From Mariniphaga anaerophila (lineage in GTDB: Bacteria; Bacteroidota; Bacteroidia; Bacteroidales; Prolixibacteraceae), in assembly GCF_900129025.1 (NCBI RefSeq), contig NZ_FQUM01000001.1:744001-808000 (forward strand): 64,000 nt of DNA, in the 5' to 3' direction. The translations under genes and the position numbers were made by a program. Under the pieces are notes generated by a model. It saw only the letters and a list, made by a program, of their open reading frames with translations. It had not been told where the DNA came from and did not search any database. The number at the start of each line of letters is the position of its first letter. Within the stretch, counting starts at the first letter, position 1. Shown piece after piece: positions 30,566-39,267 of this stretch.

Positions 30566-31270
30566 TTATCGCTTCCTAATCCTGATATTCCGGTAAGCCA
30601 CAGGACCATGATCACCCTGCAGCATCAATAATCCGGTTGGCTCTTCCAGGTTATCCAGTGAAGAACGTGTTGGTCCGGTAGCTTCAACATTTTTATGCAC
30701 TACCTCACCGTTTAAAACAACCTTTTTAAACCTGGCATTTCGTTTCTTTTCTCCTTTTTTATTAAATCGGGGAGCCTTAAAATGAATATAATAAGTTTGC
30801 CATTCACCTGGATTCTTGCAGGCATTAATCAACGGAGGTATACCGTCATAACCTTTTTTTCCTTCCCTCTTTTCATCCCATCTTTCATAAATACCTCCGC
30901 AATCTCCGGAACCAACCTTTTCTTTGCCCGAGCTATCGAACACTTGTACCTCATACCTTCCCTGCAAATACACACCTGAATTGGAGCCTTTAGACAGCAT
31001 AAACTCCAACTCCAGAATTATGTCACCATGAGGTTGTTTGGTAAACAAATGCTTTGTCACACCTTTCGTCCCATTAACAAAAACACCTTCTCCCTCAACA
31101 GCAAGAAGTTCTCTTTCGTTATCCGGATTTAATTTTGCATCACCTGCCTCAAACCAATCTCCCTTTGGATTTTTAAAATCATCAAACCCCTTTGGGTTAT
31201 TCTGCGAATAACCACTATTTACAAATAATCCCATCAGCAATATTGCTGAAATAAATATCTTATATATCAT
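30566..31270 (-). CDS. DUF1080 secreted protein
   Basis: 234 residues with a signal peptide ending near VNSGYSQ. Family features are GFDDFKNPKGDW, a beta-sandwich core with LELEFMLSKGSNSGVYLQG, and the closing motif LLMLQGDHGPVAYRNIRIR. This is the branch with a glycine-rich loop and the H-G pair of DUF1080. It is expected to bind or cleave a keto-glycoside made by an oxidoreductase. The C-terminal fragment of such an oxidoreductase lies 12 bp upstream, so the pair once formed a unit that is now broken. Confidence 0.85.
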   Translation of the reverse strand: MIYKIFISAILLMGLFVNSGYSQNNPKGFDDFKNPKGDWFEAGDAKLNPDNERELLAVEGEGVFVNGTKGVTKHLFTKQPHGDIILELEFMLSKGSNSGVYLQGRYEVQVFDSSGKEKVGSGDCGGIYERWDEKREGKKGYDGIPPLINACKNPGEWQTYYIHFKAPRFNKKGEKKRNARFKKVVLNGEVVHKNVEATGPTRSSLDNLEEPTGLLMLQGDHGPVAYRNIRIRKR

Positions 31271-31281
31271 TACATTTTAAT

Positions 31282-31728
31282 TTATAATTCTGCTATCAAA
31301 TCCTTGTATATTTTATCCCATGGTTCACGCTTAGGCCTATCAAGCATGGTATTTGCCAAAGTGTCATTAATAATACGTTCTGTCTTGGGATCCCACTTCA
31401 GTTCCTTGTTAAGTATCATGGAAATATTACCAAGGTGGGCAATAGTAATGGAACGATGCCCTACCTCAGCAGGAGCAATAGGTTCTTTACCGGATATAAC
31501 ACAATCAATGAAATTACGATAGTGATTATCACTTTTATACAAACGGATATCACTATCATCCAGCTTCACACCCTTCAGTTTATCAGAGAGTTTTAGGGTT
31601 CCACGATTCACCTGGGCCCAACAGCCGTCTTCTCCTTCAAAGCGAACGCCGTTATGATCCACATTAGAAGAAACAATCATTTTAAAGCCTTCTGCAAATT
31701 CTGCTTCAATATGATATTGATTGAAAAG
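31282..31728 (-). pseudogene. Gfo/Idh/MocA oxidoreductase, C-terminal fragment
   Basis: About 148 codons remain of the C-terminal half of an oxidoreductase. They start in YHIEAEFAEGFKMIVSS and end LLDRPKREPWDKIYKD-type, nearly the same as residues 310-459 of the intact enzyme at 17567-18946. There is no Rossmann domain and no start codon of its own at the homology boundary. The 5' side is joined, out of frame, to the N-terminal fragment of a TIM-barrel isomerase at about 31728. An internal ATG at 31680 could start a 132-residue product, but this would lack the cofactor domain. Confidence 0.9.
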
Positions 31729-32024
31729 TTAGCACGCCAGGCTCTTAATCTCCCTTCGGCACGGTCCTTCTCACTCGTTGGCGCCCCAAAATATTCCTCT
31801 ATGGTATATCCCATTAGTTCAACAGAACTAACACCACTGGCAACCACATAATCCAATATACTTTCCAGGCTTTGAGCAGGCATATCACGAAAACTATAGG
31901 TAATTGTCCCCAACTGAACACCGTTAACTTTTGAAGATTCTGCTTTTTCTGTATTGGCAACAGAGATTAAACTCCAAAGTAATGTAACTGCAAGAAGCAT
32001 TACCGTTTTTAAAACTTTTTTCAT
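31728..32024 (-). pseudogene. secreted sugar isomerase/epimerase (TIM barrel), N-terminal fragment
   Basis: A signal peptide (MLLAVTLLWSLISVA) is followed by the first barrel strands of an AP-endonuclease/xylose-isomerase-like protein: VQLGTITYSFRDMPAQ, VVASGVSSVELMG and EEYFGAPTSEKDRAEG. After RAWRANF the homology stops at a junction and the frame runs 14 codons into the oxidoreductase fragment. Full-length members have about 280-320 residues. Secreted isomerase-like barrels often sit with DUF1080 and Gfo/Idh/MocA genes, so this was probably the lyase/isomerase partner of that pathway. Confidence 0.85.
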
Positions 32025-32076
32025 CTGTCTTTTTTTGTTTATTCATTTTTCTCGGGAAAAATCTTTTCCTCACAAC

Positions 32077-32838
32077 TTAATTATGTTCCAGAATTTTAAT
32101 ATTGCGAAACCAAACATCGTCGCCATGATCCTGCAATCCGATAACACCTTTTTTCGGTACATTCACCCAATCGGGATTTAAACCCGGAAATTTTGAATCC
32201 GTCACCATGTCTTTCCAATCGTCAGTCCATAAGTGGTATTCAACAACTGTTTTACCATTTTGTCGATGCCAAACGCTGCCTTTATAAACCTCTATTTCAA
32301 CTTGGTTCCATTCACCCACAGGTCGCGCATTTTGAGGTACTGCCGGTACCAAATCGTACAAGGAACCAGCCTGGCGGTTTCCGTCCTTTCCGGCACGTGC
32401 ATCAGGATGCTTTACATTATCCAATACCTGCATTTCAGGGGCGGTTTTATATATTGGCCAGCCCGGGGTTTCTTTTCCCAAATAAAAAATACCCGAGTTT
32501 CCCCCTTTAGAGATTTTCCATTCCAGTTTTAAACGGAAATTTGAAAATTCTCTGGTTGTAATAATGTCTCCTCCATCTTTCGACACAGCTTCCCCCTGTC
32601 CTGAACCGGTAAAATGAAGTGTTCCATCAACGATTTGCCATCTCTCCGGGAAGTGGTCTTTGTTGTTTCCTTTCCAGCCATTGCTGGATTTTCCGTCAAA
32701 CAACAACACCCAACCTTCTTCCTTTTCTGCTTTTGTTAAAGTATTTGGTTCTGCTGAACCTCCACCTATTTTTATACTTTTACACGAAATGGCAAAAACA
32801 GATGTAGCTGCCAATAATAATGTGCATACTCGTTTCAT
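32077..32838 (-). CDS. DUF1080 lipoprotein
   Basis: 253 residues. Lipobox: SVFAISCKSIK. Family marks are GWVLLFDGKSSNGWKG, LEWKISKGGNSGIFYLG and the end motif GVIGLQDHGDDVWFRNIKIL. The loop WHRQNGKTVVEY and the sequence AGSLYDLVPAVPQNARPVGEWNQV are typical of the sub-branch linked to 3-keto-glycoside cleavage in Bacteroidota. It lies between the broken isomerase/oxidoreductase fusion and the GH78 rhamnosidase gene. Lipid anchoring implies work at the periplasmic face or the cell surface. Confidence 0.87.
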   Translation of the reverse strand: MKRVCTLLLAATSVFAISCKSIKIGGGSAEPNTLTKAEKEEGWVLLFDGKSSNGWKGNNKDHFPERWQIVDGTLHFTGSGQGEAVSKDGGDIITTREFSNFRLKLEWKISKGGNSGIFYLGKETPGWPIYKTAPEMQVLDNVKHPDARAGKDGNRQAGSLYDLVPAVPQNARPVGEWNQVEIEVYKGSVWHRQNGKTVVEYHLWTDDWKDMVTDSKFPGLNPDWVNVPKKGVIGLQDHGDDVWFRNIKILEHN

Positions 32839-32874
32839 ATGTTAAATTGTTTGTATTTTATTTAGTGTTTAACT

Positions 32875-35800
32875 CTATTTTATATCAGGGTAAATCCTGG
32901 ACAAATCGATTAGCTCTTTACCGAACCCCGGACCTTCCCATCTTAATTCAAACTCTTTTCCAGCACCTGCCTGCATATATTCGATAATAATTGAATGCTT
33001 TCCGGGCTCTAACTTGATTTTTCCATGTTTTTCCACAGATCCATGTAGTCCATCATTATTCACCAGCAGTTTACCATCCAAGTACAATTTACCACCGTCA
33101 TCTACTTTCAGAAAGAAAGTATATTCTCCGAATTGTGTAATATCCAGCAAGCCCTTAAAACGAATGGCAAAGTTGTGCTCACGGCTTGCTATTTTTTCAA
33201 TATCAGGCACGGTTATTTTGCCTATTTTTACGGGTGTTAGCGCATCAAAATCGGGCAATAGTTTCCAGTTACCGTGGTAATATTCGTAATTAAAGTGGTT
33301 TGTTTCGGATTTATATACATTGAGTTTACTGCTGGCTAAATACCCGGGCTTTTCTCCTTCCACATACGACCGTGCTTTTACTACACACGATTCCTCTACC
33401 TGGAATGGTCCGGTATATGGTGTTAAATTTTCATCTGGTTCTGTTCCATCTAGTGTATAGTAAATTTTGGCACCTTCATTAGGCGACTCTATACTTACTT
33501 TTGAGTTACATTCAACATTTGTATTTAAAGGAGTAATTTTTGTAACCGGTATTATTTGGCTTTTTATTACATGGTCTTTACAAGCTGTTGCCTCGATATG
33601 GTAATCTCCCGAACCAACTTCAAACAATGCCCCTTCTGTAGTCATTCGTACAAACTTCATCCCTGCTGCCTTTGTGGCACGAACTCCACTTTCGGTAATA
33701 GCACGCTTGCTTGCTGCCGGAATATAAACCCGGGCCGTAGTATTTACCGGAACTGAAAAGTTCCAGCTAAACTTATCTCCATTTATTTTCCAATCACTAA
33801 CAATAGTGCCATACATCGATTTGTAAGTACCTTTTGCTGAATTAAGCCCTTCTACCAGTTTTGGATTTAATATTATTTTCTTATATCCTGTTGTTCCGGG
33901 TTCAGGGCGAATACCGGCCAAATCATTGTACAACCATTGTTGAATGTGTCCAAGCATCAAGTGGTTCATGGATACCCTTTGATGTGCATCCCAATTTTCG
34001 GGAAGTGAAGTCCAACCACGTTCCACAAAAAACCCATAACTTCCCAAATCTTTTCTTTTGATAATATCATTCAAAACATCATGGCGCCCCATGCCCGAAA
34101 GAGCTTGTACCAGGTAAGTAAACCCTACATCACCGGCAGTTTGCTGATTGCCCCTTTCCTTAATATCCTTAATAATTATCTCTAATACATTTTGTTCCTT
34201 ACCTTCAGGAACCATACCGCTAACCAAGGCCATTGAATTGGCAGTTTGCGGGCTTCCATAATTCGTATAACAATCTGTACCGTTAAAGTAAGTTTCATTG
34301 AATTTCAGTTTAATCTTCTCAGCAAGCTTTTCATATTTTGCTTTGTCATCTTGGTTTTTAATTACTCTTGCAGTTTTTGACACAATATCGGTACAGATGT
34401 AAAATGTGGCCATTGCCGACAGTTCAAAAGGGGTATAGCGGGAATACCATCCTTTATGCCCGTGTCCATAATCACACCAATCTCCCAATCCTGCGATAGG
34501 AATCAAGTCATTAGAAGTCTCATGCATATAATCAACAAAACTTCTCATCATGTTATAATTATCCTTTAAGATGCCATCATCTCCATATCGCATGTAAACC
34601 TGCCATGGAACAATAACTCCTGCGGCTCCCCACTCAGGGGTATAACCAAAACCGACTTCTTTCCAGTTGGCAAAGTTGGGTGCAACCGTATATATTGCCC
34701 CATTTTCATCCCGGGCATCATTTATATCATCGGTAACCTTATTGTAAAAACTGAGTATATCGTATTTAAAACCAATGGCGGGTTCCATGAGGTAAGTCTG
34801 TTCAAGCCACCCCAGTTTTTCACGATGTGGGCAATCGGTCAGTACATGTCCCATATTGCTTTTTACCGACCAATCGATTATTTTTTCAATGGCATTGATT
34901 GATGGGTCGGAACAGCTAAAAGTCCCCACAGTTTCAACATTGCTACGCACATGGCATGAAACTAAGGATTCCACAACGGGCAGACCTTTAGGGTTTGGGT
35001 ATCCTTGCGGGACTGCACCGCTTACCTCCATGTAATGAAAACCGGTATAGGTAAACTGGGGCATCCATTCCTCAGTCTCACCACCTTTTAAAGTGTACTC
35101 CCAATAATTTGGGCTTCCCACACCTGCCTGGTTTACCCTGCCATCACCATCATTGGTCTGCGGGCTGTTGCCAAAACGTTGTTCCGCCGGTTTCAGTTTT
35201 ACCACTTTGCCGGATTTTCCGCTTATTCTCAACTTTGGAATGCTCGAAGCATTTTGTCCGAAGTCGTATACAAACACGCCCGGCTCGGGCTCATCAATCT
35301 TTACCTGTTCAAATACTTCCATAACCTTTATTGGAGGAGACATACTTGCCCTTAGTTTCCCTCCCGGGCCTTTTGTTTGAGCAGCATTCAACCAGCCAGA
35401 ATCTCTATAAGCCTTTTTTGCCCAACCTTCGGGGAGTTTACGTGCATCGTAATCGCTTCCACCTAAAATTGCACAATGCGTTATAGGGCCGTCGGTAACT
35501 TTCCACGATTCGTCAGAAATAATTGTTTCAGAAGAACCATCCGAATATTCAATCTCTGCCTGTAGAATTAATTTCAGGGGCGCGTTAACATCCACACCAT
35601 GTATACGGCGGTCGCCATGGGTATTATAAAAGCCTTTCCCAAGCATCATTCCCAATACATTTTCTCCTTGTTCTAAAGTAGAAGTTACATCGAAAGTATT
35701 GTAGTAAACTTTTTTTTCGTAGGTCGACCAGGCCGGGTCAAGAAAATGGTCACCGGTTTTTGTGCCATTCACAAACAACTCGTATTGTCCCAAACCAGTA

Positions 35801-36339
35801 ACGTGGATTAATGCACGTTTTACCGGTTTATTGAGCGGAAAACTTTTGCGGAAAATAGGTAGTCCTGTTTTTCCAAACCCGTTTTTTGTAGATGGATATT
35901 TTATCCATTGAGCTTTCCAGTCTTCTTTACTTGTTATCCCCATTGTCCAGCTTGCCGGTTCGCTCCACCCCGACTCTTTGCCGTCTCTGTCCCATAATTT
36001 TATCTTCCAGAAAGCCTGCGCACCGGAAGTTAAGGTAATTCCTTCATAGGGGATGTTGCTGGAATTTTCAGACATTACTTTACCTGAATTCCATAAGTCA
36101 GCCTTGTCTGCCTCCAGGTTCGACAAAGAACTGGATACAATTATCTGGTAGGCGGTCTGTACCTGCTCCCTTTGCTCCGATTCGGAATACCAACTCAAAC
36201 GAGGATTCTGGTTATCTATACCAAAAGGATTGACTCTAAGCTCACAACGAAGGAACTTAGGGGTAATCCCCTGTTTTCCTGATTGAGTATTGACTGCAAA
36301 AAGTATAATGCAGCCAATTAGTAGATTTAGTATTTTCAT
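32875..36339 (-). CDS. GH78 alpha-L-rhamnosidase with chitobiase-like and PA14 C-terminal domains
   Basis: 1154 residues from the start at 36339 (MKILNLLIGCIILF), which gives a normal signal peptide. The longer frame upstream overlaps the epimerase stub and adds 45 implausible residues. Order: N-terminal beta-sandwiches (LRVNPFGIDNQNPRLSWYS), the rhamnosidase (alpha/alpha)6 barrel with DCPHREKLGWLEQTYL and GDWCDYGHGHKGW, and the C-terminal sandwich. Next come a chitobiase-C-like domain (IYYTLDGTEPDENLTPYTG) and a PA14 domain (FFLKVDDGGKLYLDGK) that probably binds glycan. It removes alpha-L-rhamnose caps from oligosaccharides. Confidence 0.93.
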   Translation of the reverse strand: MKILNLLIGCIILFAVNTQSGKQGITPKFLRCELRVNPFGIDNQNPRLSWYSESEQREQVQTAYQIIVSSSLSNLEADKADLWNSGKVMSENSSNIPYEGITLTSGAQAFWKIKLWDRDGKESGWSEPASWTMGITSKEDWKAQWIKYPSTKNGFGKTGLPIFRKSFPLNKPVKRALIHVTGLGQYELFVNGTKTGDHFLDPAWSTYEKKVYYNTFDVTSTLEQGENVLGMMLGKGFYNTHGDRRIHGVDVNAPLKLILQAEIEYSDGSSETIISDESWKVTDGPITHCAILGGSDYDARKLPEGWAKKAYRDSGWLNAAQTKGPGGKLRASMSPPIKVMEVFEQVKIDEPEPGVFVYDFGQNASSIPKLRISGKSGKVVKLKPAEQRFGNSPQTNDGDGRVNQAGVGSPNYWEYTLKGGETEEWMPQFTYTGFHYMEVSGAVPQGYPNPKGLPVVESLVSCHVRSNVETVGTFSCSDPSINAIEKIIDWSVKSNMGHVLTDCPHREKLGWLEQTYLMEPAIGFKYDILSFYNKVTDDINDARDENGAIYTVAPNFANWKEVGFGYTPEWGAAGVIVPWQVYMRYGDDGILKDNYNMMRSFVDYMHETSNDLIPIAGLGDWCDYGHGHKGWYSRYTPFELSAMATFYICTDIVSKTARVIKNQDDKAKYEKLAEKIKLKFNETYFNGTDCYTNYGSPQTANSMALVSGMVPEGKEQNVLEIIIKDIKERGNQQTAGDVGFTYLVQALSGMGRHDVLNDIIKRKDLGSYGFFVERGWTSLPENWDAHQRVSMNHLMLGHIQQWLYNDLAGIRPEPGTTGYKKIILNPKLVEGLNSAKGTYKSMYGTIVSDWKINGDKFSWNFSVPVNTTARVYIPAASKRAITESGVRATKAAGMKFVRMTTEGALFEVGSGDYHIEATACKDHVIKSQIIPVTKITPLNTNVECNSKVSIESPNEGAKIYYTLDGTEPDENLTPYTGPFQVEESCVVKARSYVEGEKPGYLASSKLNVYKSETNHFNYEYYHGNWKLLPDFDALTPVKIGKITVPDIEKIASREHNFAIRFKGLLDITQFGEYTFFLKVDDGGKLYLDGKLLVNNDGLHGSVEKHGKIKLEPGKHSIIIEYMQAGAGKEFELRWEGPGFGKELIDLSRIYPDIK

Positions 36340-36391
36340 GTTAAAATTGATATTTTGAAACGTTATACGTTCATCTTTTTTTAGCGAGTAT

Positions 36392-36535
36392 CTATGGTCC
36401 TGCCAATCCTGGTTGAACACTATAGCCTGAATTAGGTAGCAAATCCGGGAGTGATGAAAACTGAAAATAATCATTATTTGCGAGTCCGTTATGGCTAAAA
36501 ACGATCAGCAAAATGAAGGATAATAGAAGTCTCAT
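36392..36535 (-). pseudogene. mutarotase/epimerase (NanM-like), N-terminal stub
   Basis: Only 47 codons. A signal peptide (MRLLLSFILLIVFSHNGLA) is followed by SLPDLLPNSGYSVQPGLAGP and a TAG stop. The stretch SVQPGLAGP is the typical opening of cyclically permuted mutarotase / N-acetylneuraminate epimerase proteins, which form a six-bladed propeller of about 350 residues. The stub lies 17 bp downstream of an NAL-type aldolase gene and next to a sialidase-like gene, exactly where a sialic-acid epimerase belongs. Everything after the first strand has been lost. Confidence 0.7.
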
Positions 36536-36552
36536 TGAATAAACTTTTGTAA

Positions 36553-37493
36553 CTAATTATTAATAAAAAATTCAGGGATAATATTTTTTGCCTTTACCCG
36601 GATAGGTTCAGCCAAATCTTCAGGAATTGATTTATAAGGCCAGCGTAATTTCGATCCCACATCAGCCCAACCGCCTACAATAGCCATAAACCTGTCGCAG
36701 GAATGGTTCGGATAATCATGTTTCAGAATAAACGGTTCGATAAGCTCTTTCATAAATATGTTTATTCTTTTCTCAAGTTCCAAAGCAGCCACTAAATCTT
36801 CATTTATCAGGTTGAACCATTTTTGTGCGGCAAAGGGATTGAGACATGCTACGTTTGAATATGCCCCGTTGGCACCGTTTTTTATGCCTGTTACCAGCCT
36901 ATGCCCCGGGATAAAAACCGAAAGTCCTTCGCCGTATATTCTCATTTCCGAATACCATTTATCATCCCCGTTGGCATCAAAAACTTTAAGCCCTACAAGT
37001 GACGGAACGTATTTTTTTATATACGCCCAGTCTTTCGGAAAGAGTTGTTTTTTTGCATGAGGAGGATTGTATAAAACCAAGGGAATTCCAAATGCTTCCT
37101 CTTCCATTGTTTGCAGAAAAATTAAACTTTCTTCCAGTGTAACCGGAAACCAGTCGGGTAAAATAACTTGCACTGCCCCGGCCTTAAATGTCTAATCAAC
37201 TTTAACCTTTCTAACGAAATTTGAGGACTCATGTGGCTTACCCCAACCTGAAAAGGGACACCCGCTTTTTCACACTTCAGTGCTAATAATTCATTCACTT
37301 TAAGAAACTCTTGTTCCGATTGCGAATAAAACTCACCTGCTGTCCCATTGGAATAAATACCGTTAGGACTGGAAGCAATCAAAATATCTATTTCATCATT
37401 TAATCTTTTATAATCAACAGAACCATCATTATTGGTAGCAAGAAGCAGGGTTGCCCAATTGCCATAAATTTCTTTGTTTTTCAATGTTTTCAT
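36553..37493 (-). pseudogene. NAL/DapA-family aldolase, frameshifted
   Basis: Two overlapping frames make up one aldolase of about 313 residues. The first (37493 to about 37176) carries the N-terminal strand and SNGTAGEFYSQSEQE. The second (to 36553) carries ILPDWFPVTLEES, PLVLYNPPHAKK, the Schiff-base region SLVGLKVFDAN and the C-terminal helices. The frames split in a run of C (GCCCCGG near 37176-37179). One more base would restore HLRPGAVQVILPDW. It is therefore either a pseudogene or a single-base sequencing error. It lies 7 bp downstream of the sialidase-like gene, as expected for an amino-sugar-acid operon. Confidence 0.85.
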
Positions 37494-37500
37494 ATAAAAG

Positions 37501-38655
37501 CTAATCTCTGAGAAATTCTTTCCAATGTTTTCCTTCAGTTAACCAATTAAGGTTAAAGCAGGCAATTTTACCTCCACCATCACACTCATAAAGAAGGTAA
37601 ATCATTCCTTCAGAAGGAGTACCTTTGCGACCTGCTGCCAGCGATGAATAGGCAAAACTACCCTCATCAACCAGTTTTTTTAAAGGCCAGGTTTTTCCAC
37701 CATCAAAACTGACCCAGATTGTGCCACGCTTTCTCTCCGACCATCTTTTTTGAAACTCGAAATCCGCTACTCCTTCTTTTTTAGGCATATCTATATTACT
37801 AAAAAGAAGTATGTCATGTCCTTCAACGGACAATCTTACCAAGCCCCCCATTAAGCCATAAAAGCTGTGCTGGTTTCCATCAGGCAATACATCGCTAATT
37901 TTTGGATTTTCCCAAGTATGCCCACCATCCTTACTCATTGCAGTGTATCTCCAAAGCGGACTTTGACCGTCAGTTGATTTATGCCTGCGCGAATTATAAT
38001 ACAATGTACCATCTGAAAGTTCTTCAATAGCAGCTTCTCCTGTTCCGTAAATAGGAAAAGGTTCGCTGGGCTGCCAGGTTTTACCACCATCGTCGCTGTA
38101 AATGGCATTAGTATAGTGAAGATGCCAGAATTCAGTTCCGTTTCCACCTGCATATACCCTGCTGGGCCGGATTAAACGACCTTTGAAATCACCGTGTTGT
38201 AAAGTTATTCCATGTTCATTCATACACATAGAAGGGATGTTGCCCTTGCTGTCGCTGTGAATGGTTATCTCTTCCTCCATCCAGGTTTTCCCGTTGTCCT
38301 TACTGCGGAACATGTGCAGAGGTGCTGGAGGATGTGTGTCTTCTGTAAAAATGAGGATATCGCCTGATGCTTCATCAACAATAGCCCCGCCAGTGTTTAA
38401 TCCAGGGCCGATTGGGATTTCAGAGCCCCAGGTTTTACCACCATCTTCGCTTCGGCGCACCCTAACATTATTCCAACCCCAAACTGCGATTAACGTTCCG
38501 TCTTTTGCGGTTACAATATTTGGTAAACGTTCGTTATTAAATATTTCTTGTACTTCAAAAAGAGACTGACCTTTGCTCCAATATGGATTTTCGTCTTGCA
38601 TACAAGACAATAAGGTAGTCAGCAGAAAAATTCCTAATATTTTATTTATACTCAT
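37501..38655 (-). CDS. sialidase-like BNR-repeat lipoprotein
   Basis: 384 residues from the start chosen here (MSINKILGIFLLTTLLSCMQ), a lipoprotein signal; the longer frame adds ten residues before it. Five Asp-box motifs mark the blades of a six-bladed propeller: SEDGGKTWGS, SKDNGKTWME, SDDGGKTWQP, SKDGGHTWEN and SFDGGKTWPL. An RLPNIV motif near the N-terminus stands in place of the FRIP of true sialidases. It is probably an exo-glycosidase of the GH33-like type or a related enzyme. Its operon includes an NAL-like aldolase and an epimerase stub, which supports an acidic nonulosonate-type substrate, but both of those genes are damaged. Confidence 0.75.
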   Translation of the reverse strand: MSINKILGIFLLTTLLSCMQDENPYWSKGQSLFEVQEIFNNERLPNIVTAKDGTLIAVWGWNNVRVRRSEDGGKTWGSEIPIGPGLNTGGAIVDEASGDILIFTEDTHPPAPLHMFRSKDNGKTWMEEEITIHSDSKGNIPSMCMNEHGITLQHGDFKGRLIRPSRVYAGGNGTEFWHLHYTNAIYSDDGGKTWQPSEPFPIYGTGEAAIEELSDGTLYYNSRRHKSTDGQSPLWRYTAMSKDGGHTWENPKISDVLPDGNQHSFYGLMGGLVRLSVEGHDILLFSNIDMPKKEGVADFEFQKRWSERKRGTIWVSFDGGKTWPLKKLVDEGSFAYSSLAAGRKGTPSEGMIYLLYECDGGGKIACFNLNWLTEGKHWKEFLRD

Positions 38656-38765
38656 CTTTTGTTTGTTAAAAGAACTATCCAACAATTTTTTTTGAATAAA
38701 TGCGGTTAAAAAAGGAGCAGGATAGTCCAGTTATTATGTATTTTATTTGCCTCTTGAGATGATCA

Positions 38766-38975
38766 TTAATTTTGATACAGATGTGCCTCACTGAACATTG
38801 CCAGAATATTTTCAACCGAGACATCGCCCTCAAGCACATGTGAGGTTGATAATATGTACCCTGATTTATCTTTGAAATAATCAATGGTTTCACGAATTTT
38901 AAGTTTTACTTCTTCCGAAGTAGCATTAGGTAAAAATTGTTGGGTATCTATTCCACCGTGCAAACAAACTCTTAT
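38766..38975 (-). pseudogene. uroporphyrinogen decarboxylase-like protein, C-terminal fragment
   Basis: The last ~70 codons of a UroD/MtaA-type barrel remain, with the signature HGGIDTQQFLPNAT and the ending GYILSTSHVLEGDVSVENIL. This motif set is typical of UroD-like proteins found in many anaerobic Bacteroidota sugar or methyl-transfer clusters. Upstream the homology stops near 38975, and no start codon is left at a sensible place. There is nothing to suggest that the remaining piece folds on its own. Confidence 0.8.
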
Positions 38976-39020
38976 ACAAAAGTATATCTGAAGATTTAAG
39001 TTTATTAGGAGAATTCATTC

Positions 39021-39254
39021 AAGATTAAGACATAATCGTCATTTTGGGCACATTCCTATTCTATAAATAAGAAAGTTATTGTGACCCGAAAAATTTAAGG
39101 TTTTTGGTTTGACCAAAACTTTTAATGCCTGGCTCTTTCTTAAAAAACCAGATTATCTGCTTTAATCTTTAATCTGAATTATTAAACAAAAAGAAATGAA
39201 ACTGCCACTATAATTTTTAGTGGCAGTTAACATTATACTATAGATTATTCTTAT
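39021..39254 (-). repeat. intergenic repeat, copy 2 (downstream of SusD)
   Basis: The partner of 26770-26975, about 230 bp, diverged mainly in the middle. The best-conserved parts are the far block around ATAAATAAGAAAGTTATTG and the terminator hairpin. The hairpin and nearby bases are identical in both, including GTTAACATTA and CTATAGATTATT after it. Confidence 0.65.
39200..39228 (-). terminator. hairpin terminator after SusD
   Basis: An 11-bp stem (AACTGCCACTA / TAGTGGCAGTT) with a 7-base loop lies about 40 bp past the SusD stop. On the minus strand TTCATTTC follows. It ends the sigma-FecR-SusC-SusD series. Confidence 0.7.
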
Positions 39255-39267
39255 ACTTGATTTTTAA

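Larger units (their letters stand above)
38976..39267. other. 292-bp intergenic region, 3' of SusD
   Basis: No gene. It holds repeat copy 2 (39021-39254) and its terminator hairpin (39200-39228). Confidence 0.6.
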
